From the NCBI RefSeq assembly GCF_002259645.1, contig NZ_MWWV01000002.1, positions 1 to 64,000 on the forward strand: a stretch of 64,000 nucleotides of DNA. The letters run 5' to 3'. The notes beneath the pieces were generated by a model that did no database searches, was not told the origin of the DNA, and worked only from the letters and a program-made list of their open reading frames with translations. Of the stretch, positions 7,468 through 16,538 are shown in pieces (position 1 is the stretch's first letter; every line of letters begins with the position of its first letter). This DNA is from Bifidobacterium tissieri. Its GTDB lineage: Bacteria; Actinomycetota; Actinomycetes; Actinomycetales; Bifidobacteriaceae. Position numbers and translations under genes: made by a program.

Positions 7468-8112
7468 ATGGACATCACCAAGGCATTGACCAGAATCCGC
7501 AGCAACGTCAGCACTCCCGTGTTCGTGCTGCTGCACGGCTGGGGATCGAATGAATATGATCTGCCGGATCTGCTGCGTTTCTGCGCTCCGGACGCGGATT
7601 ACGCCTCGCTGCGCGCGCCCATCGAATACGGCATGGGCTACACGTGGTTTGGTACATGGGATCACGAGGGTGTGCCGTCGGGCGAGTCGTTGGACAAGCA
7701 GGCGCTGGACGCCGCCGAGGCGATCGACCGTTGGGTGACGGACAACATCGACGAGTCGCGTCGCGTGGTGACGATGGGATTCTCGCAGGGAGGACTGCTG
7801 GCCGGGCATATGCTGCGGGTGAACCCGGATCGGTATATGGCAGCCGTCAGCTTCTCCGGCTGGCTGGCTCCGGGCGCGCTGCCGGGCGATGCGAAGCTCG
7901 GCGAGACCACTCCCCCGGTGTTCTACGGCCATGGCGGCGCCGATACGATCTTCTCCCCCGATGAGCTGGCCGCCATGAGCGGGTTCTGGCAGTCGCACAG
8001 CACGCTTACCGAAAAGATCTATCCCGGCATGGAGCACAGCATCAACATGCCGGAACTGCGTGACGTGTCCACGTTCCTGCAGTCCATCGGCGCGGCGCGC
8101 CCCACGTTCTGA
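7468..8112 (+). CDS. Alpha/beta-hydrolase, phospholipase/carboxylesterase family
   Basis: A 214-residue esterase of the carboxylesterase/thioesterase (YpfH/acyl-protein thioesterase-like) family. The catalytic serine lies in GFSQGG (about residue 106), the aspartate in GHGGADTIF (about 159), and the histidine in GMEHSIN (about 190). An oxyanion-hole segment LLHGWGSNEYD lies near residue 21. Start chosen at 7468 because GAAGGA lies upstream at good spacing; the longer ORF beginning at 7279 has no supporting site. No signal peptide, so cytoplasmic. It faces away from the amidohydrolase and converges on proC. Confidence 0.88.
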   Translation: MDITKALTRIRSNVSTPVFVLLHGWGSNEYDLPDLLRFCAPDADYASLRAPIEYGMGYTWFGTWDHEGVPSGESLDKQALDAAEAIDRWVTDNIDESRRVVTMGFSQGGLLAGHMLRVNPDRYMAAVSFSGWLAPGALPGDAKLGETTPPVFYGHGGADTIFSPDELAAMSGFWQSHSTLTEKIYPGMEHSINMPELRDVSTFLQSIGAARPTF

Positions 8113-8120
8113 CGATCATC

Positions 8121-8179
8121 GGTTCGACGGTTCGACATTTCGACGGACCGACGGACCGTATCGTTCGTTCCGTCGAACC
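8121..8179. terminator. Possible bidirectional terminator between esterase and proC
   Basis: GGTTCGACGG at 8121 pairs exactly with CCGTCGAACC at 8170 across a loop of smaller inverted repeats. It sits between convergent genes. There is no T-run, so the assignment as a terminator is tentative. Confidence 0.4.
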
Positions 8180-8237
8180 GTCCGTGGTCTGCAGCCGATG
8201 AATCATACCGACTTGCAGACCGCGGAACCACACAATC

Positions 8238-9053
8238 TCAGAGTTCGCGCGAACGCTGGGCGGCGGCGGACACGGCCTTCATCACCGTGCCGCGGAATCC
8301 GGCCTCCTCGAGCACCGCGTATCCGGCGATCGTGGTGCCGGCGGGCGAGGTGACCATGTCCTTGGCCTGCGCCGGGGTCATGTTCCGGTCCAGGATCAGC
8401 TTGGCCTCGCCGAGGCAGGTCTGGGCGGCCAGACGGTATGCGGTGTCGCGGGGCAGCCCCTCCTTGAGTCCGCCGTCCGCAAGCGCCTCGATGAACATGG
8501 CGACGAAGGCGGGCGCGCTGCCGGAGAGTCCGGTCACCGCGTCGATCAGATGCTCGGGCACGAATTCCACAATGCCGATGGATGCGAACAGTTCCTTGGC
8601 GAATGCCTTCTCTGCGTCACTGAAGTCGCTGTCGGAGCTGAGCGCGAAGGCTCCGGCACCCACGAGGGCGGGCGTGTTCGGCATGAGTCGCAGTACGCGC
8701 GGGGTGCCGTCGACGGTGCTGCGGATGCGATCGGCGGTGACGCCGGCCATGATCGACAGCACGGCCTTGCCGTCGAATGATCCGCAGTTGGCGGCGGTGG
8801 CGGCGAATGACTGCGGCTTGACGGCCAGCAGGATCATGTCGGAGGATTCGACGACCTCGCGTTCGTTGGAGGCGGTTCCCAGTCCAAGATTCTTCGCTCG
8901 TTCGATGGAGCTGGCGTTCGGATCGTAGATGGTCACGGATGCGGGGTCGACCACGTGGTGTGCCACCGCGCCTCCGATGATTGCGCCGCCCATGTTGCCG
9001 AAGCCGATCACGCCGATGCGCGGAGTCGCCGTAGACGTTGTGTTGTCTGCCAT
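8238..9053 (-). CDS. proC: Pyrroline-5-carboxylate reductase
   Basis: NADPH-dependent last step of proline synthesis, 271 residues. The N-terminal Rossmann motif is VIGFGNMGGAI. VKPQS, LRLMPNTPALVGAG (the family signature region) and the helical dimerisation domain with GLSGSAPAFVAMFIEALADGG all match ProC. Start at 9053 is supported by an AGGAAAGGAT ribosome-binding region; the ORF opens further upstream (to 9137) but that extension is low-complexity Arg-rich and lacks a site. An 18-base inverted repeat lies about 95 bases upstream and could be part of its promoter. Confidence 0.94.
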   Translation of the reverse strand: MADNTTSTATPRIGVIGFGNMGGAIIGGAVAHHVVDPASVTIYDPNASSIERAKNLGLGTASNEREVVESSDMILLAVKPQSFAATAANCGSFDGKAVLSIMAGVTADRIRSTVDGTPRVLRLMPNTPALVGAGAFALSSDSDFSDAEKAFAKELFASIGIVEFVPEHLIDAVTGLSGSAPAFVAMFIEALADGGLKEGLPRDTAYRLAAQTCLGEAKLILDRNMTPAQAKDMVTSPAGTTIAGYAVLEEAGFRGTVMKAVSAAAQRSREL

Positions 9054-9145
9054 GTCAGATCCTTTCCTTGGAGGTGCCCACCCGGAACGGCGTGACGTTC
9101 GTCGTCGTGTCCGAGCCTGCCGTGGTATCCATCCCATGCGCCACG

Positions 9146-9163
9146 ACTAGAACGAAGTCTAGT
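9146..9163. promoter_or_regulatory. Inverted repeat, candidate operator upstream of proC
   Basis: ACTAGA and TCTAGT are exact inverted arms around a 6-base spacer. The site lies between the tetR stop and proC start, both on the minus strand, so it could be a TetR operator for proC or simply a short hairpin. Confidence 0.35.
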
Positions 9164-9195
9164 TTTCGTTTGTGAACGATTATGCCTATGCCGCC

Positions 9196-9783
9196 TCATG
9201 CCGCGGACGCGATGCGACGAACGCCTTCGCGAATGTCGTCCTCGCTTGGGGGAACGGTCGAGAGCGCGCAATGAATGGAGAGGCCCTCGATCATCGCGTC
9301 GAGCAGCTGTGCCGTGCGCGGGTCGAAGAACCGTCGCAATTGTTCGCGACTGCGGCCCATCCATCGTGTGGTGATGTCACGGTAGGAGGGGTCGCGTGCG
9401 GCCAGCGTGTAGAACTCGAGGTTGAGGTTGAGATCATGCTGGCTGCGGAACACGTCCTCGGTGATCGTCCGGACCACGGCGTCGCAGGCCTGATCGCGGG
9501 TGGTGACTGCGGCGAACCGTTCCCGCATGCGTCGTACGCTTTCGTCGGCGAACCGTTCGAACGCCTGATGCAGCAGGTCGTCCATGCCGTCGAAGTAGTA
9601 GGTCATGGACCCGAGTGGCACGCCGGCGGCAGTGGCCACCACGCGATGCGAGGTGCCGGCCACACCCTTTTCCGCGATCACGTCCAGACACGCCTCGATG
9701 ATGCGGTTCCGACGTTCGGGGTCACCGCGTCGTTCCCCGCGTCGCGCATGATTGTCGCGTTCAGATTCCGCCATAGTGTCCAT
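9196..9783 (-). CDS. TetR-family transcriptional regulator
   Basis: A 195-residue one-domain-plus-ligand-pocket repressor. The N-terminal helix-turn-helix spans about residues 25-70: RRNRIIEACLDVIAEKGVAG, then VVATAAGVPLGSMTYYFDGMDDLL, the classic TetR signature ending in YYF. The C-terminal helical region (LNLNLEFYTLAARDPSYR) resembles regulators of transporters and detoxification. It follows fetB on the same strand after a 112-base gap. Its targets may be the FetAB pair, proC or itself; the sequence does not decide. A second in-frame ATG four codons in is an alternative start. Confidence 0.88.
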   Translation of the reverse strand: MDTMAESERDNHARRGERRGDPERRNRIIEACLDVIAEKGVAGTSHRVVATAAGVPLGSMTYYFDGMDDLLHQAFERFADESVRRMRERFAAVTTRDQACDAVVRTITEDVFRSQHDLNLNLEFYTLAARDPSYRDITTRWMGRSREQLRRFFDPRTAQLLDAMIEGLSIHCALSTVPPSEDDIREGVRRIASAA

Positions 9784-9895
9784 CCATTCCGCGCCGTATG
9801 ATCACCGTCTGATCATTCTCCTGTACATGTGTACACGATCAGTCGGATATTCGCGGTATTCGACGGCCATAGTCATGAAGGGTACGGAACGACCG

Positions 9896-10720
9896 CTATA
9901 GGTCGGTGCGCAGACGATGGTTCTCGGTGAACGCCATGCGATAGACGAGCATGACGATAAGCGTATCGGCGAGCGCGGTGAGCGACGAGATCACGGCGAG
10001 CACGACGAACTGGTATCGTGCGGCCTGCACCGGATCGCCACCGGCGATGATCTGACCGGCCATCATGCCGGGGATGAGCACAATGCCGCTGGACGCGAGC
10101 TGGGCGATGGTGGGGATCAGTCCGAGTCGTACCGCCGAGGTGATGGATGGCATGGCGGCCTCCAATGGCGTGGCGCCCCAGGCGAGCATCGTCTCGATCT
10201 CGTATCGGCGTGTGCGGATGTCGTCGAACAGTCGGGTGATGGCCACGGCGATGGCGGATACCACGTTGCCGAGCAGCATGCCGACCATCGTGACCACGAC
10301 CTGCGGCGCGTACCACGGCTTGGGTCGGATGATGAGTTCCACGACCACGGAGAACATGAGCACGGCACTGGCGAGCAGGGTGAGGAACACCGGCAGCGCC
10401 AGCCCCTTCGGCAGGCCGCTGCCACGGGTGAGCGTGATCTGCACGGCGGCGATGATCATGACGCCAAGCAGGGCGAATACGAGCCACCACTGGTTCACCC
10501 GGATCACATAGCCGATGATCAGGCCCATGGCCAGCAATTGCACGAGTGACCGTACGGTGGCCCACAGTAGTCGGCGTTCCACGCCGAGTTTGAGCACCGC
10601 GGAGATCACGGACGCCAGAGCGACCAGCAGCAGGGCGACCAGCAGACCCCAGTTGTCGATCGGATAGTCGGACGCGGCGCCTTCCGTGCTGGTGACGAGA
10701 ATACCGTTGATATCGTTCAT
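9896..10720 (-). CDS. fetB: ABC exporter permease, FetB/UPF0014 family
   Basis: An integral membrane protein of 274 residues with about seven hydrophobic segments. The family signatures are TRGSGLPKGLALPVF and the cytoplasmic loop with IRTRRYEIETMLAWGATPLEA, followed by IPGMMAGQIIAGGDPVQAARYQ. This family pairs with a small ATPase to export iron and protect against oxidative stress in E. coli. The start ATG at 10720 overlaps the ATPase stop by four bases (ATGA), so the two subunits are translationally coupled. Iron as substrate is inferred from the family. Confidence 0.85.
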   Translation of the reverse strand: MNDINGILVTSTEGAASDYPIDNWGLLVALLLVALASVISAVLKLGVERRLLWATVRSLVQLLAMGLIIGYVIRVNQWWLVFALLGVMIIAAVQITLTRGSGLPKGLALPVFLTLLASAVLMFSVVVELIIRPKPWYAPQVVVTMVGMLLGNVVSAIAVAITRLFDDIRTRRYEIETMLAWGATPLEAAMPSITSAVRLGLIPTIAQLASSGIVLIPGMMAGQIIAGGDPVQAARYQFVVLAVISSLTALADTLIVMLVYRMAFTENHRLRTDL

Positions 10721-11448
10721 GCCTGCACCTCCGTCGGGGACACTTCCGTCAGAACTCCATCCGCAAGTTCGAGAATGCGTGCGGCCATGCCGTCGGGGTC
10801 GCGATGGCGTACACGGCAGACGGCAACGCCCTGTTCCGCGGCCTTGGCAAGCAGGTGTGCGGCGCGCATGGCATTGTCCGGGTCGAGTCCGGCGTCCACC
10901 TCGTCGGCCAGCAGTACCTTCGGTCCGGTCAGCAGAGTACGCAACAGGCACACGCGCGCCTGCTGTCCCACGGACAGGTCCTGTGGCGACCGGTCGAGTT
11001 CCACGTCACGCAGTCCGATCTCATCCAGCGCCCGGCGCAACGTACCGTCGTCAGGGATGACGACTGAGGAATCACGACGGACCTTCAACGTGAACGGGTA
11101 TCGGATCGCCTCCGCCACGGTCTCTCCCATCAGCACCGGACGTTGTGGTACGTACGCCACCTGCGTACGCCATTGTTCGGGAGTGAACCCGTCAGCGGAC
11201 CTCCCGTCAAGCGCCATACGGGCGTCGGTGTCGGCGTTGAGCTGCGCCATGCACTCCATCAGCGTGGACTTGCCGGAGCCGGACGGTCCCACCAGATCGA
11301 CGATCTGCCCGGCATACAACGTCAATGACAGCCCCTGGAAAATGGTCTTCCACTCGTCTCCATGCCGTACGCGGCACATGGCGTCGTCCACCTGAAGCAC
11401 GGGTGTGAGCCCATTCGCCGACTGTTGGTCTCTTTCAATTGCAGCCAT
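10717..11448 (-). CDS. fetA: ABC exporter ATPase, FetA-like
   Basis: A 243-residue nucleotide-binding subunit. The Walker A motif is GPSGSGKST (near residue 55), the Q-loop lies in AYVPQRP, the signature is LSVGQ, and Walker B is VLLADE. The short length and the Walker B followed directly by VDAGLDPDN fit the FetA/YbbL type. It is immediately upstream of, and overlaps, its permease. The putative operator at 11490-11509 lies about 40 bases upstream of the start. Confidence 0.85.
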   Translation of the reverse strand: MAAIERDQQSANGLTPVLQVDDAMCRVRHGDEWKTIFQGLSLTLYAGQIVDLVGPSGSGKSTLMECMAQLNADTDARMALDGRSADGFTPEQWRTQVAYVPQRPVLMGETVAEAIRYPFTLKVRRDSSVVIPDDGTLRRALDEIGLRDVELDRSPQDLSVGQQARVCLLRTLLTGPKVLLADEVDAGLDPDNAMRAAHLLAKAAEQGVAVCRVRHRDPDGMAARILELADGVLTEVSPTEVQA

Positions 11449-11489
11449 GACTTCAGTCTAGAATCGTTCCTTTCCATAGGTTCCGGCGA

Positions 11490-11509
11490 TTCTCAGCGCT
11501 TTCTGAGAA
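11490..11509. promoter_or_regulatory. Inverted repeat upstream of fetAB and dedA
   Basis: TTCTCAG and CTGAGAA are exact inverted arms around a 6-base spacer, in the intergenic region shared by the divergent fetA and DedA genes. A metal or redox regulator site is conceivable, given that the same arms occur in the 7-1-7 palindrome at 21762. Confidence 0.35.
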
Positions 11510-11608
11510 CACGTATCGCAGTCTTGGAATCAGGACGATCCCTGGACACTGTCTCGGAATCGACCGCACTCATTGCCATTGTCACGACCAATTTCACAAG
11601 GATCCGAT

Positions 11609-12256
11609 ATGCCAAGTTTTCTCAGTCCTGAATTCATCATCTCCGCGGCGGGTCCGTGGGCGCTGGTCATTTCCGCAATCATCGTGTTCGCCGAAACCGG
11701 TCTGCTCGTCGGATTCTTCCTGCCCGGCGACTCGCTCGTATTCCTGCTCGGCATGGTCTCCGCGGCCACCGCGCTGCCCGACTCGCCGCTCGCCCACACC
11801 TCGCTCGTACTGATCTGCATTGTGATCGGCATCGCCGCGTTCATCGGCGATCAGACCGGATACGAACTCGGCCGCAAGGGACGAGACAGCCGACTGCTAC
11901 GGTCGTGGACCCAGGGCAAGAACGCCGAACGACTCGAACGCGCACACTCGTTCTTCGTCAAGTACGGTTACAAGGCCATCATCCTCGCCCGCTTCGTACC
12001 GATCCTGCGCACCTTCACCCCGTTCGCCGTCGGCCTGACCCACTACGACCACAGGAAGTTCATCTCCGCCAACCTCATCGGCACGCTGATCTGGGGCATT
12101 GCCCTGCCCACGCTCGGCCACCAGCTCGGCCGCGTGAGCCTGATCGCCAACAACATCGACGCCGTATGCATCATCATCGTGCTGATCTCCGTCATGCCGC
12201 TGGTCATCAAGGGCGTGCGTTCCGCGCTCTCCTCACGTGGCGCCACCCGCGCGTAA
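11609..12256 (+). CDS. DedA-family membrane protein
   Basis: A 215-residue polytopic membrane protein of the DedA/SNARE-associated family, whose members include undecaprenyl-phosphate and lipid flippases. Signatures are ETGLLVGFFLPGDSLVFLLG near residue 28, GDQTGYELGRKGR, the amphipathic segment with FFVKYGYKAIILARFVPILRTFTPFAVG, and N-terminal and C-terminal membrane spans. Start at 11609 is supported by AAGGA. Transcribed away from fetAB. Its role in envelope lipid recycling is inferred from family knowledge. Confidence 0.9.
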   Translation: MPSFLSPEFIISAAGPWALVISAIIVFAETGLLVGFFLPGDSLVFLLGMVSAATALPDSPLAHTSLVLICIVIGIAAFIGDQTGYELGRKGRDSRLLRSWTQGKNAERLERAHSFFVKYGYKAIILARFVPILRTFTPFAVGLTHYDHRKFISANLIGTLIWGIALPTLGHQLGRVSLIANNIDAVCIIIVLISVMPLVIKGVRSALSSRGATRA

Positions 12257-12328
12257 GACGTATTCCGTCACGCATTCCGTCGTGAAACGTGAAACAATGT
12301 GACCATACGATCGACGAAGGAGATGGTC

Positions 12329-13036
12329 ATGGCGGACGAGACGTCGTATGCGATTTCCGATCCGGGGAAACTACTGCAGCCGGCCGTGCTGTTCATCGAG
12401 GATGATCCACGCATCGGGTCGATCACCGCGGAAATCCTTGGCGACCACTATCGCGTGGACTGGGTGACGACCGGCGCGGAAGGCCGTAAACGTCTCTTCG
12501 GCATGACCTACGATGCTGCGATCGTGGACCGTCGACTGCCCGACGCCGATGGACTGGAGCTGGTCCGGGAGGCCCGCGGCAGCGGCATCACCACGCCGGT
12601 GCTCATGCTCACCGCGTTGGGCAGTGTGGACAACATCGTGGAGGGGCTGGACTTCGGCGCCAACGACTACCTGACCAAGCCGTTCCATTTCGAGGAGCTG
12701 GAGGCGCGACTGCGTGCGCTGCTACGCGGGTATCGCGCCGAACAACGCGCCTACGACATCGGCGACTGGCGACTGCTGCCGAAGTCGAACATGATCGAAT
12801 CCCCGGATCTGACCCGCATTGCACTCACCCATGCCGAATGCACGCTGCTGACCACACTCTGCTCCTCGCCGCAGCACGTGTTCTCCCGAGCGGAGCTGCT
12901 GCGGCTCGTGTTCAGCGAAAGCGACACGGAGGGCACGATCGACACGTATGTGTCATACATCCGACAGAAGACCACACGACATATCATCGACACCGTACGC
13001 GGTCACGGATACATCATCGGAGAGCCGCGCGAATAG
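12329..13036 (+). CDS. OmpR-family response regulator
   Basis: A 235-residue two-domain regulator. The receiver domain has the acidic pair FIEDDPRIG, the phosphoacceptor Asp67 in AAIVDRRLPDADG, the Thr in LMLTALG and the Lys in YLTKPF. The C-terminal winged helix ends in SYIRQKTTRHIIDTVRGHGYIIG, the PhoB/OmpR fold. A strong ribosome-binding site (GAAGGAGA) supports the ATG at 12329. The receiver is preceded by a short extension of about 18 residues. The kinase gene follows 9 bases downstream, so they form one operon. Confidence 0.93.
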   Translation: MADETSYAISDPGKLLQPAVLFIEDDPRIGSITAEILGDHYRVDWVTTGAEGRKRLFGMTYDAAIVDRRLPDADGLELVREARGSGITTPVLMLTALGSVDNIVEGLDFGANDYLTKPFHFEELEARLRALLRGYRAEQRAYDIGDWRLLPKSNMIESPDLTRIALTHAECTLLTTLCSSPQHVFSRAELLRLVFSESDTEGTIDTYVSYIRQKTTRHIIDTVRGHGYIIGEPRE

Positions 13037-13045
13037 AGGAAATTC

Positions 13046-14110
13046 ATGGGTCACGATACGACATCGACAACCGCTCCGGCGTCTTCCAAACCGAACCGTC
13101 TCATCCATGCCGCGGCAACGATCGTGGCACGTGTGCTCGGTGATCGGGCGGCGGCCAGCATCAGTCTGCGCATGACGCTGGCCATGACCGTGATCACGCT
13201 GATCGGCAGCGGATGCCTGATCGCCGGTGTGCTGCTCGGTTCCCGGCACGAGTTCAGCGAGCGCGGCATCGATCCGAACGATGTGAACGCGGCGGCGTCA
13301 TCGGTTGGCACGTGGGTGATCGATCAGAAGAAGGCGTTGGCGTTCATCGTGCTGTTTTCGCTGGGTATCATCGTGGCCACGGCGTTGGTCGGCTGGTATT
13401 TTTCGCAGCGCGAGTTGGCGCCGTTGCACGAGGCGCTGCGATTGCAGAAGAATTTCGTCGCCGACGCCAGTCATGAACTGAAGACGCCGCTGACGGTGAT
13501 CAGTCTGCAGACCGATCTGGTCGAATACCGCCAGTCGCGCGGCATGCCGATCGACGATGCCGTGAAACAGTTGCGTGACGATGTGGATCGGATGAACGAC
13601 ATCATCAACGACCTGCTGCTGGCGGCGCAGGGGGCGCAAAAACCCGAACCGGTTGCATTGGGCGAGGTGATCGACGAGGCCATGTCGACGGTGGATCTGC
13701 TGGCCCGCAGCAAGCAGGTGACGGTCGACTGCAACGATGCCACGGCGATCACGGTGCTGGGCGGACGGTTTGGCCTGGTGCGATGCATGGTGGCCGTGCT
13801 CGACAATGCGATCGCACACTCCCCCGCCGACTCGCACGTTCGCGTAAATGCGTATACGACCGGCGAGTCGTTGCGTGCGGGCAAGCGTCAGGCGGTGATT
13901 CTGGTGAGCGATCAGGGCAGCGGCATCGGCGACGATCCGGAACGACTGTTTCAGCGGTTCGCGCGGGCGGATGACGGCACTGCGCATCAGGGGTATGGGC
14001 TTGGGCTTGCGTTGGCACGTGACGTGGTGTCCCGCTATCACGGCTGGATTGATGTGGAGTCCTCGTCATCGCAAGGCACCACGATGCGAATCACGCTGCC
14101 GGTGGCGTGA
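13046..14110 (+). CDS. Sensor histidine kinase
   Basis: A 354-residue membrane kinase, the partner of the preceding regulator. Two membrane segments (about 44-65 and 97-117) flank a short 30-residue external loop, so it probably senses the membrane or a small ligand rather than using a large sensor domain. The H-box is VADASHELKTPLT with His143. The N-box is DNAIAHSP, the G1 box DQGSGIG, and the G2 box GYGLGLALA. The cognate signal is unknown. A bidirectional terminator follows at 14195. Confidence 0.92.
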   Translation: MGHDTTSTTAPASSKPNRLIHAAATIVARVLGDRAAASISLRMTLAMTVITLIGSGCLIAGVLLGSRHEFSERGIDPNDVNAAASSVGTWVIDQKKALAFIVLFSLGIIVATALVGWYFSQRELAPLHEALRLQKNFVADASHELKTPLTVISLQTDLVEYRQSRGMPIDDAVKQLRDDVDRMNDIINDLLLAAQGAQKPEPVALGEVIDEAMSTVDLLARSKQVTVDCNDATAITVLGGRFGLVRCMVAVLDNAIAHSPADSHVRVNAYTTGESLRAGKRQAVILVSDQGSGIGDDPERLFQRFARADDGTAHQGYGLGLALARDVVSRYHGWIDVESSSSQGTTMRITLPVA

Positions 14111-14194
14111 TACGTCATGATGACGTTCGTGACACGCTGATTCGGCACGCCGGCCGCGTCGAGTGAGCCAATCGGTGAGCCGCCGAAAATTGCA

Positions 14195-14228
14195 AAAGGT
14201 CCGTGACCCATTCGGATCCCGGACCTTT
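14195..14228. terminator. Bidirectional terminator
   Basis: AAAGGTCCG pairs with CGGACCTTT around a 16-base loop, with A-runs and T-runs on the outer sides. It serves the convergent histidine kinase and tRNA-Ala. Confidence 0.75.
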
Positions 14229-14233
14229 ATCCG

Positions 14234-14306
14234 TGGAGCTAGGGGGATTCGAACCCCCGACCCCCTCCATGCCATGGAGATGCGCTACCAGCTGCGCCAT
14301 AGCCCC
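14234..14306 (-). tRNA. tRNA-Ala (anticodon GGC)
   Basis: The minus strand from 14306 folds as a full cloverleaf. The acceptor begins GGGGCTA and pairs with TAGCTCC at the 3' end. The anticodon loop is ATGGCAT with GGC at positions 34-36, and the T-arm contains GGTTCGAATCC. The length is 73 bases, and CCA is not encoded. The terminator hairpin follows directly. Confidence 0.95.
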
Positions 14307-14429
14307 GTCAGCTGATCACCATCACCGCGATGGCAATCTGACTGGTCTCGTTCGGACTTGAGACATAGTACGCGTATACCGTACTTCATGCAACCATCGG
14401 CGTGTCTCATTGCACCGACGTTGTGTCGA

Positions 14430-16538
14430 CTATCGAATCGGACGCAGTTCGAGATGCGCGTGCGCGTCGACATCACTCCACTTGACCGGATATCCGGCCC
14501 CGTGCGCGCAGAACACCGAGTCGGGCGTGTTCTCCAGATCGGATTCGGGATCATAGTCGGCTGATTCGATCACCTCGTCGGCGTTATGGCAGGGACGGTA
14601 TCCGCCGAATGTGCAGCTGATCTGCCCCTGACCGTGCGTGTACGCGTTGACGTCCATCGCATAGTCGCGCATTTCGGAAACCGGTGCCGTGCCGGACAGC
14701 ACCGCATACTCCCCGTCGTTCGACGGTGGGTCGAATTCGCCGCTCATGCGCTGCACGTCGGCCATGGCACGGCCGATCATGTCCTGCGGCACCTCGAGAC
14801 GGAAGTCGTACCACGGCTCCAGCAGTCGGCAGTGTCCGTCGCACTTCGCCTTCATCAGTCCCTGACGGACCGCACGATACGTGGACTGACGGAAATCGCC
14901 GCCTTCGGTGTGCTTCTCATGCGCTCGCCCGTTGATCAGCGTGATGCGCATGTCGGTGATCGGGAAGCCGGCTAGCACGCCGAGATGCTCCTTCTCCCCC
15001 AGATGGGTGAGCACCAGACGCTGCCAGTTGCGGTCGAGGATGTCCAGACTGCAATCGGAGCCGAACGTGAGCCCGCTGCCGGCCGGAGCCGGTTCGAGCA
15101 TCAGGTGCACTTCGGCATAGTGGCGCAACGGTTCGAAGTGGCCCACGCCTTCGATGGGCTCGGTGATCGTCTCCTTGTAGAGGATGCCGCCGGGACCGAA
15201 ATCGATGTCGAGCGCGAACCGGTCGTGCATGATCTGCCGGATGATCTCCAGCTGCACGGCACCCATGAGCTGCACGTGGATCTCCTGCAACCGTTCCTGC
15301 CAGGTGACGTGCAGCAACGGATCCTCGTCGTCGAGCTCGCGCAATGCGGAGAGGACCTTGTGCACGTCGTTGTCGCCGGGCAGCACGGTGTAGGTCAGCA
15401 CCGGTTCAAGCGCGGGTTCGCCGGCGTCCGGCTCCACTCCCAATCCTTCGCCGGGGAAGGTGCTCGTCGGGCCGGTCACCGCCACCACGGCACCGGCATG
15501 GGCCTCGTCGACGAGCGTGAATCGGGCCCCCGAGTACACACGCACCTGATCGGCCTTCTCATGCCAGATCGAATCGGAGGGCACCGCCGACGATGCCGGG
15601 GACGCCGACGGAGCCGGAGCCGTTTCCCCACCGTCGGCCGACGCACTCCGCTCGTTGGTCAGCACGCTTTTGACCGGCAGCGTGCCGCCGGTCACCTTCA
15701 TCCACGTCAGCCGTCCGCCCTGCTTGTCGTGCGAAATCTTGAACACACGCGCACCGAACTCGTCGCCATGATCGGGTTGACGGACCAGCGCACGCAATCC
15801 ATGAAGGAATTCGTCGACGCCCTGCAGTTTCAACGCCGATCCGAAATAGCAGGGAAACACCTTGCGTTCGGCGATCAGTCGACGAACGGTCTCGACGGTC
15901 AGCCTTCCCCGGTCGAGGAACTCGTCCATGGCCGATTCGTCCTGCGTGGCCATGGTCTCCAGAACGTCATCGGGCAGATTGGGAAGATCGGACGGATCGT
16001 GGGAATCGGACAGGGTCGATGACTCGGACGTCGCAATGGTGGCAGAGGCATCATCGACGCCGCTCAACCCGTCGAACGGCACGCAGGCGTCGGAGAACCG
16101 GGCGCGCATCTGCTCCAGCACGGCCTTGCCGTCCGCGCCCACGGCGTCCATCTTGTTGACGAATACGAATGTGGGTACACCGTACCGTGCCAGCAGACGC
16201 CACAGCGTTTCCGTGTAGCCGCGCACGCCATCGGAGGCGCCGATCACCAGAATCGCATAGTCGAGTACACGTAGGGTGCGTTCCATTTCGGCGGAGAAGT
16301 CGACGTGGCCGGGGGTGTCGAGCAAGGTGATACGCAGATCGTCGAGGTCGATCACCGCCTGCTTGGAGAAGATCGTAATGCCGCGCTGCTTCTCCATGGC
16401 ATCGGTGTCGAGGAACGCGTCGCCGTGGTCCACGCGACCGAGCGAGCGGATCTGACCGGACCGGTAGAGCAGTCCTTCGGACAGCGTGGTCTTGCCTGCA
16501 TCCACATGGGCGAGGATGCCCACCACAACCTGTTTCAT
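14430..16538 (-). CDS. Tet(M/W)-like translation GTPase (ribosomal protection family)
   Basis: A 702-residue GTPase related to EF-G and the tetracycline ribosomal protection proteins. GTPase motifs are ILAHVDAGKTTLSEGLLY (G1), RGITI (G2), DTPGHVDF (G3) and VNKMDAVG (G4). GASDGVRGYTETLW is typical of the Tet group rather than EF-G. The C-terminal half has the EF-G domain III-V pattern. It is longer than Tet(W)/Tet(M) (about 640 aa), because of a Ser-rich insert in the GTPase domain and a Pro/Ala/Ser linker before domain II. The ATG at 16538 follows GAGGTGACG; the upstream ORF start lacks a site. Whether it confers resistance cannot be read from sequence; many bifidobacterial genomes carry such a chromosomal homologue of uncertain role. 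Confidence 0.85.
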   Translation of the reverse strand: MKQVVVGILAHVDAGKTTLSEGLLYRSGQIRSLGRVDHGDAFLDTDAMEKQRGITIFSKQAVIDLDDLRITLLDTPGHVDFSAEMERTLRVLDYAILVIGASDGVRGYTETLWRLLARYGVPTFVFVNKMDAVGADGKAVLEQMRARFSDACVPFDGLSGVDDASATIATSESSTLSDSHDPSDLPNLPDDVLETMATQDESAMDEFLDRGRLTVETVRRLIAERKVFPCYFGSALKLQGVDEFLHGLRALVRQPDHGDEFGARVFKISHDKQGGRLTWMKVTGGTLPVKSVLTNERSASADGGETAPAPSASPASSAVPSDSIWHEKADQVRVYSGARFTLVDEAHAGAVVAVTGPTSTFPGEGLGVEPDAGEPALEPVLTYTVLPGDNDVHKVLSALRELDDEDPLLHVTWQERLQEIHVQLMGAVQLEIIRQIMHDRFALDIDFGPGGILYKETITEPIEGVGHFEPLRHYAEVHLMLEPAPAGSGLTFGSDCSLDILDRNWQRLVLTHLGEKEHLGVLAGFPITDMRITLINGRAHEKHTEGGDFRQSTYRAVRQGLMKAKCDGHCRLLEPWYDFRLEVPQDMIGRAMADVQRMSGEFDPPSNDGEYAVLSGTAPVSEMRDYAMDVNAYTHGQGQISCTFGGYRPCHNADEVIESADYDPESDLENTPDSVFCAHGAGYPVKWSDVDAHAHLELRPIR

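Noticed and set aside
12275-12300. GTGAAACGTGAAAC near the response regulator as a parS site
   Set aside because: It is a direct, not inverted, arrangement and lacks the TGTTTCAC left half.
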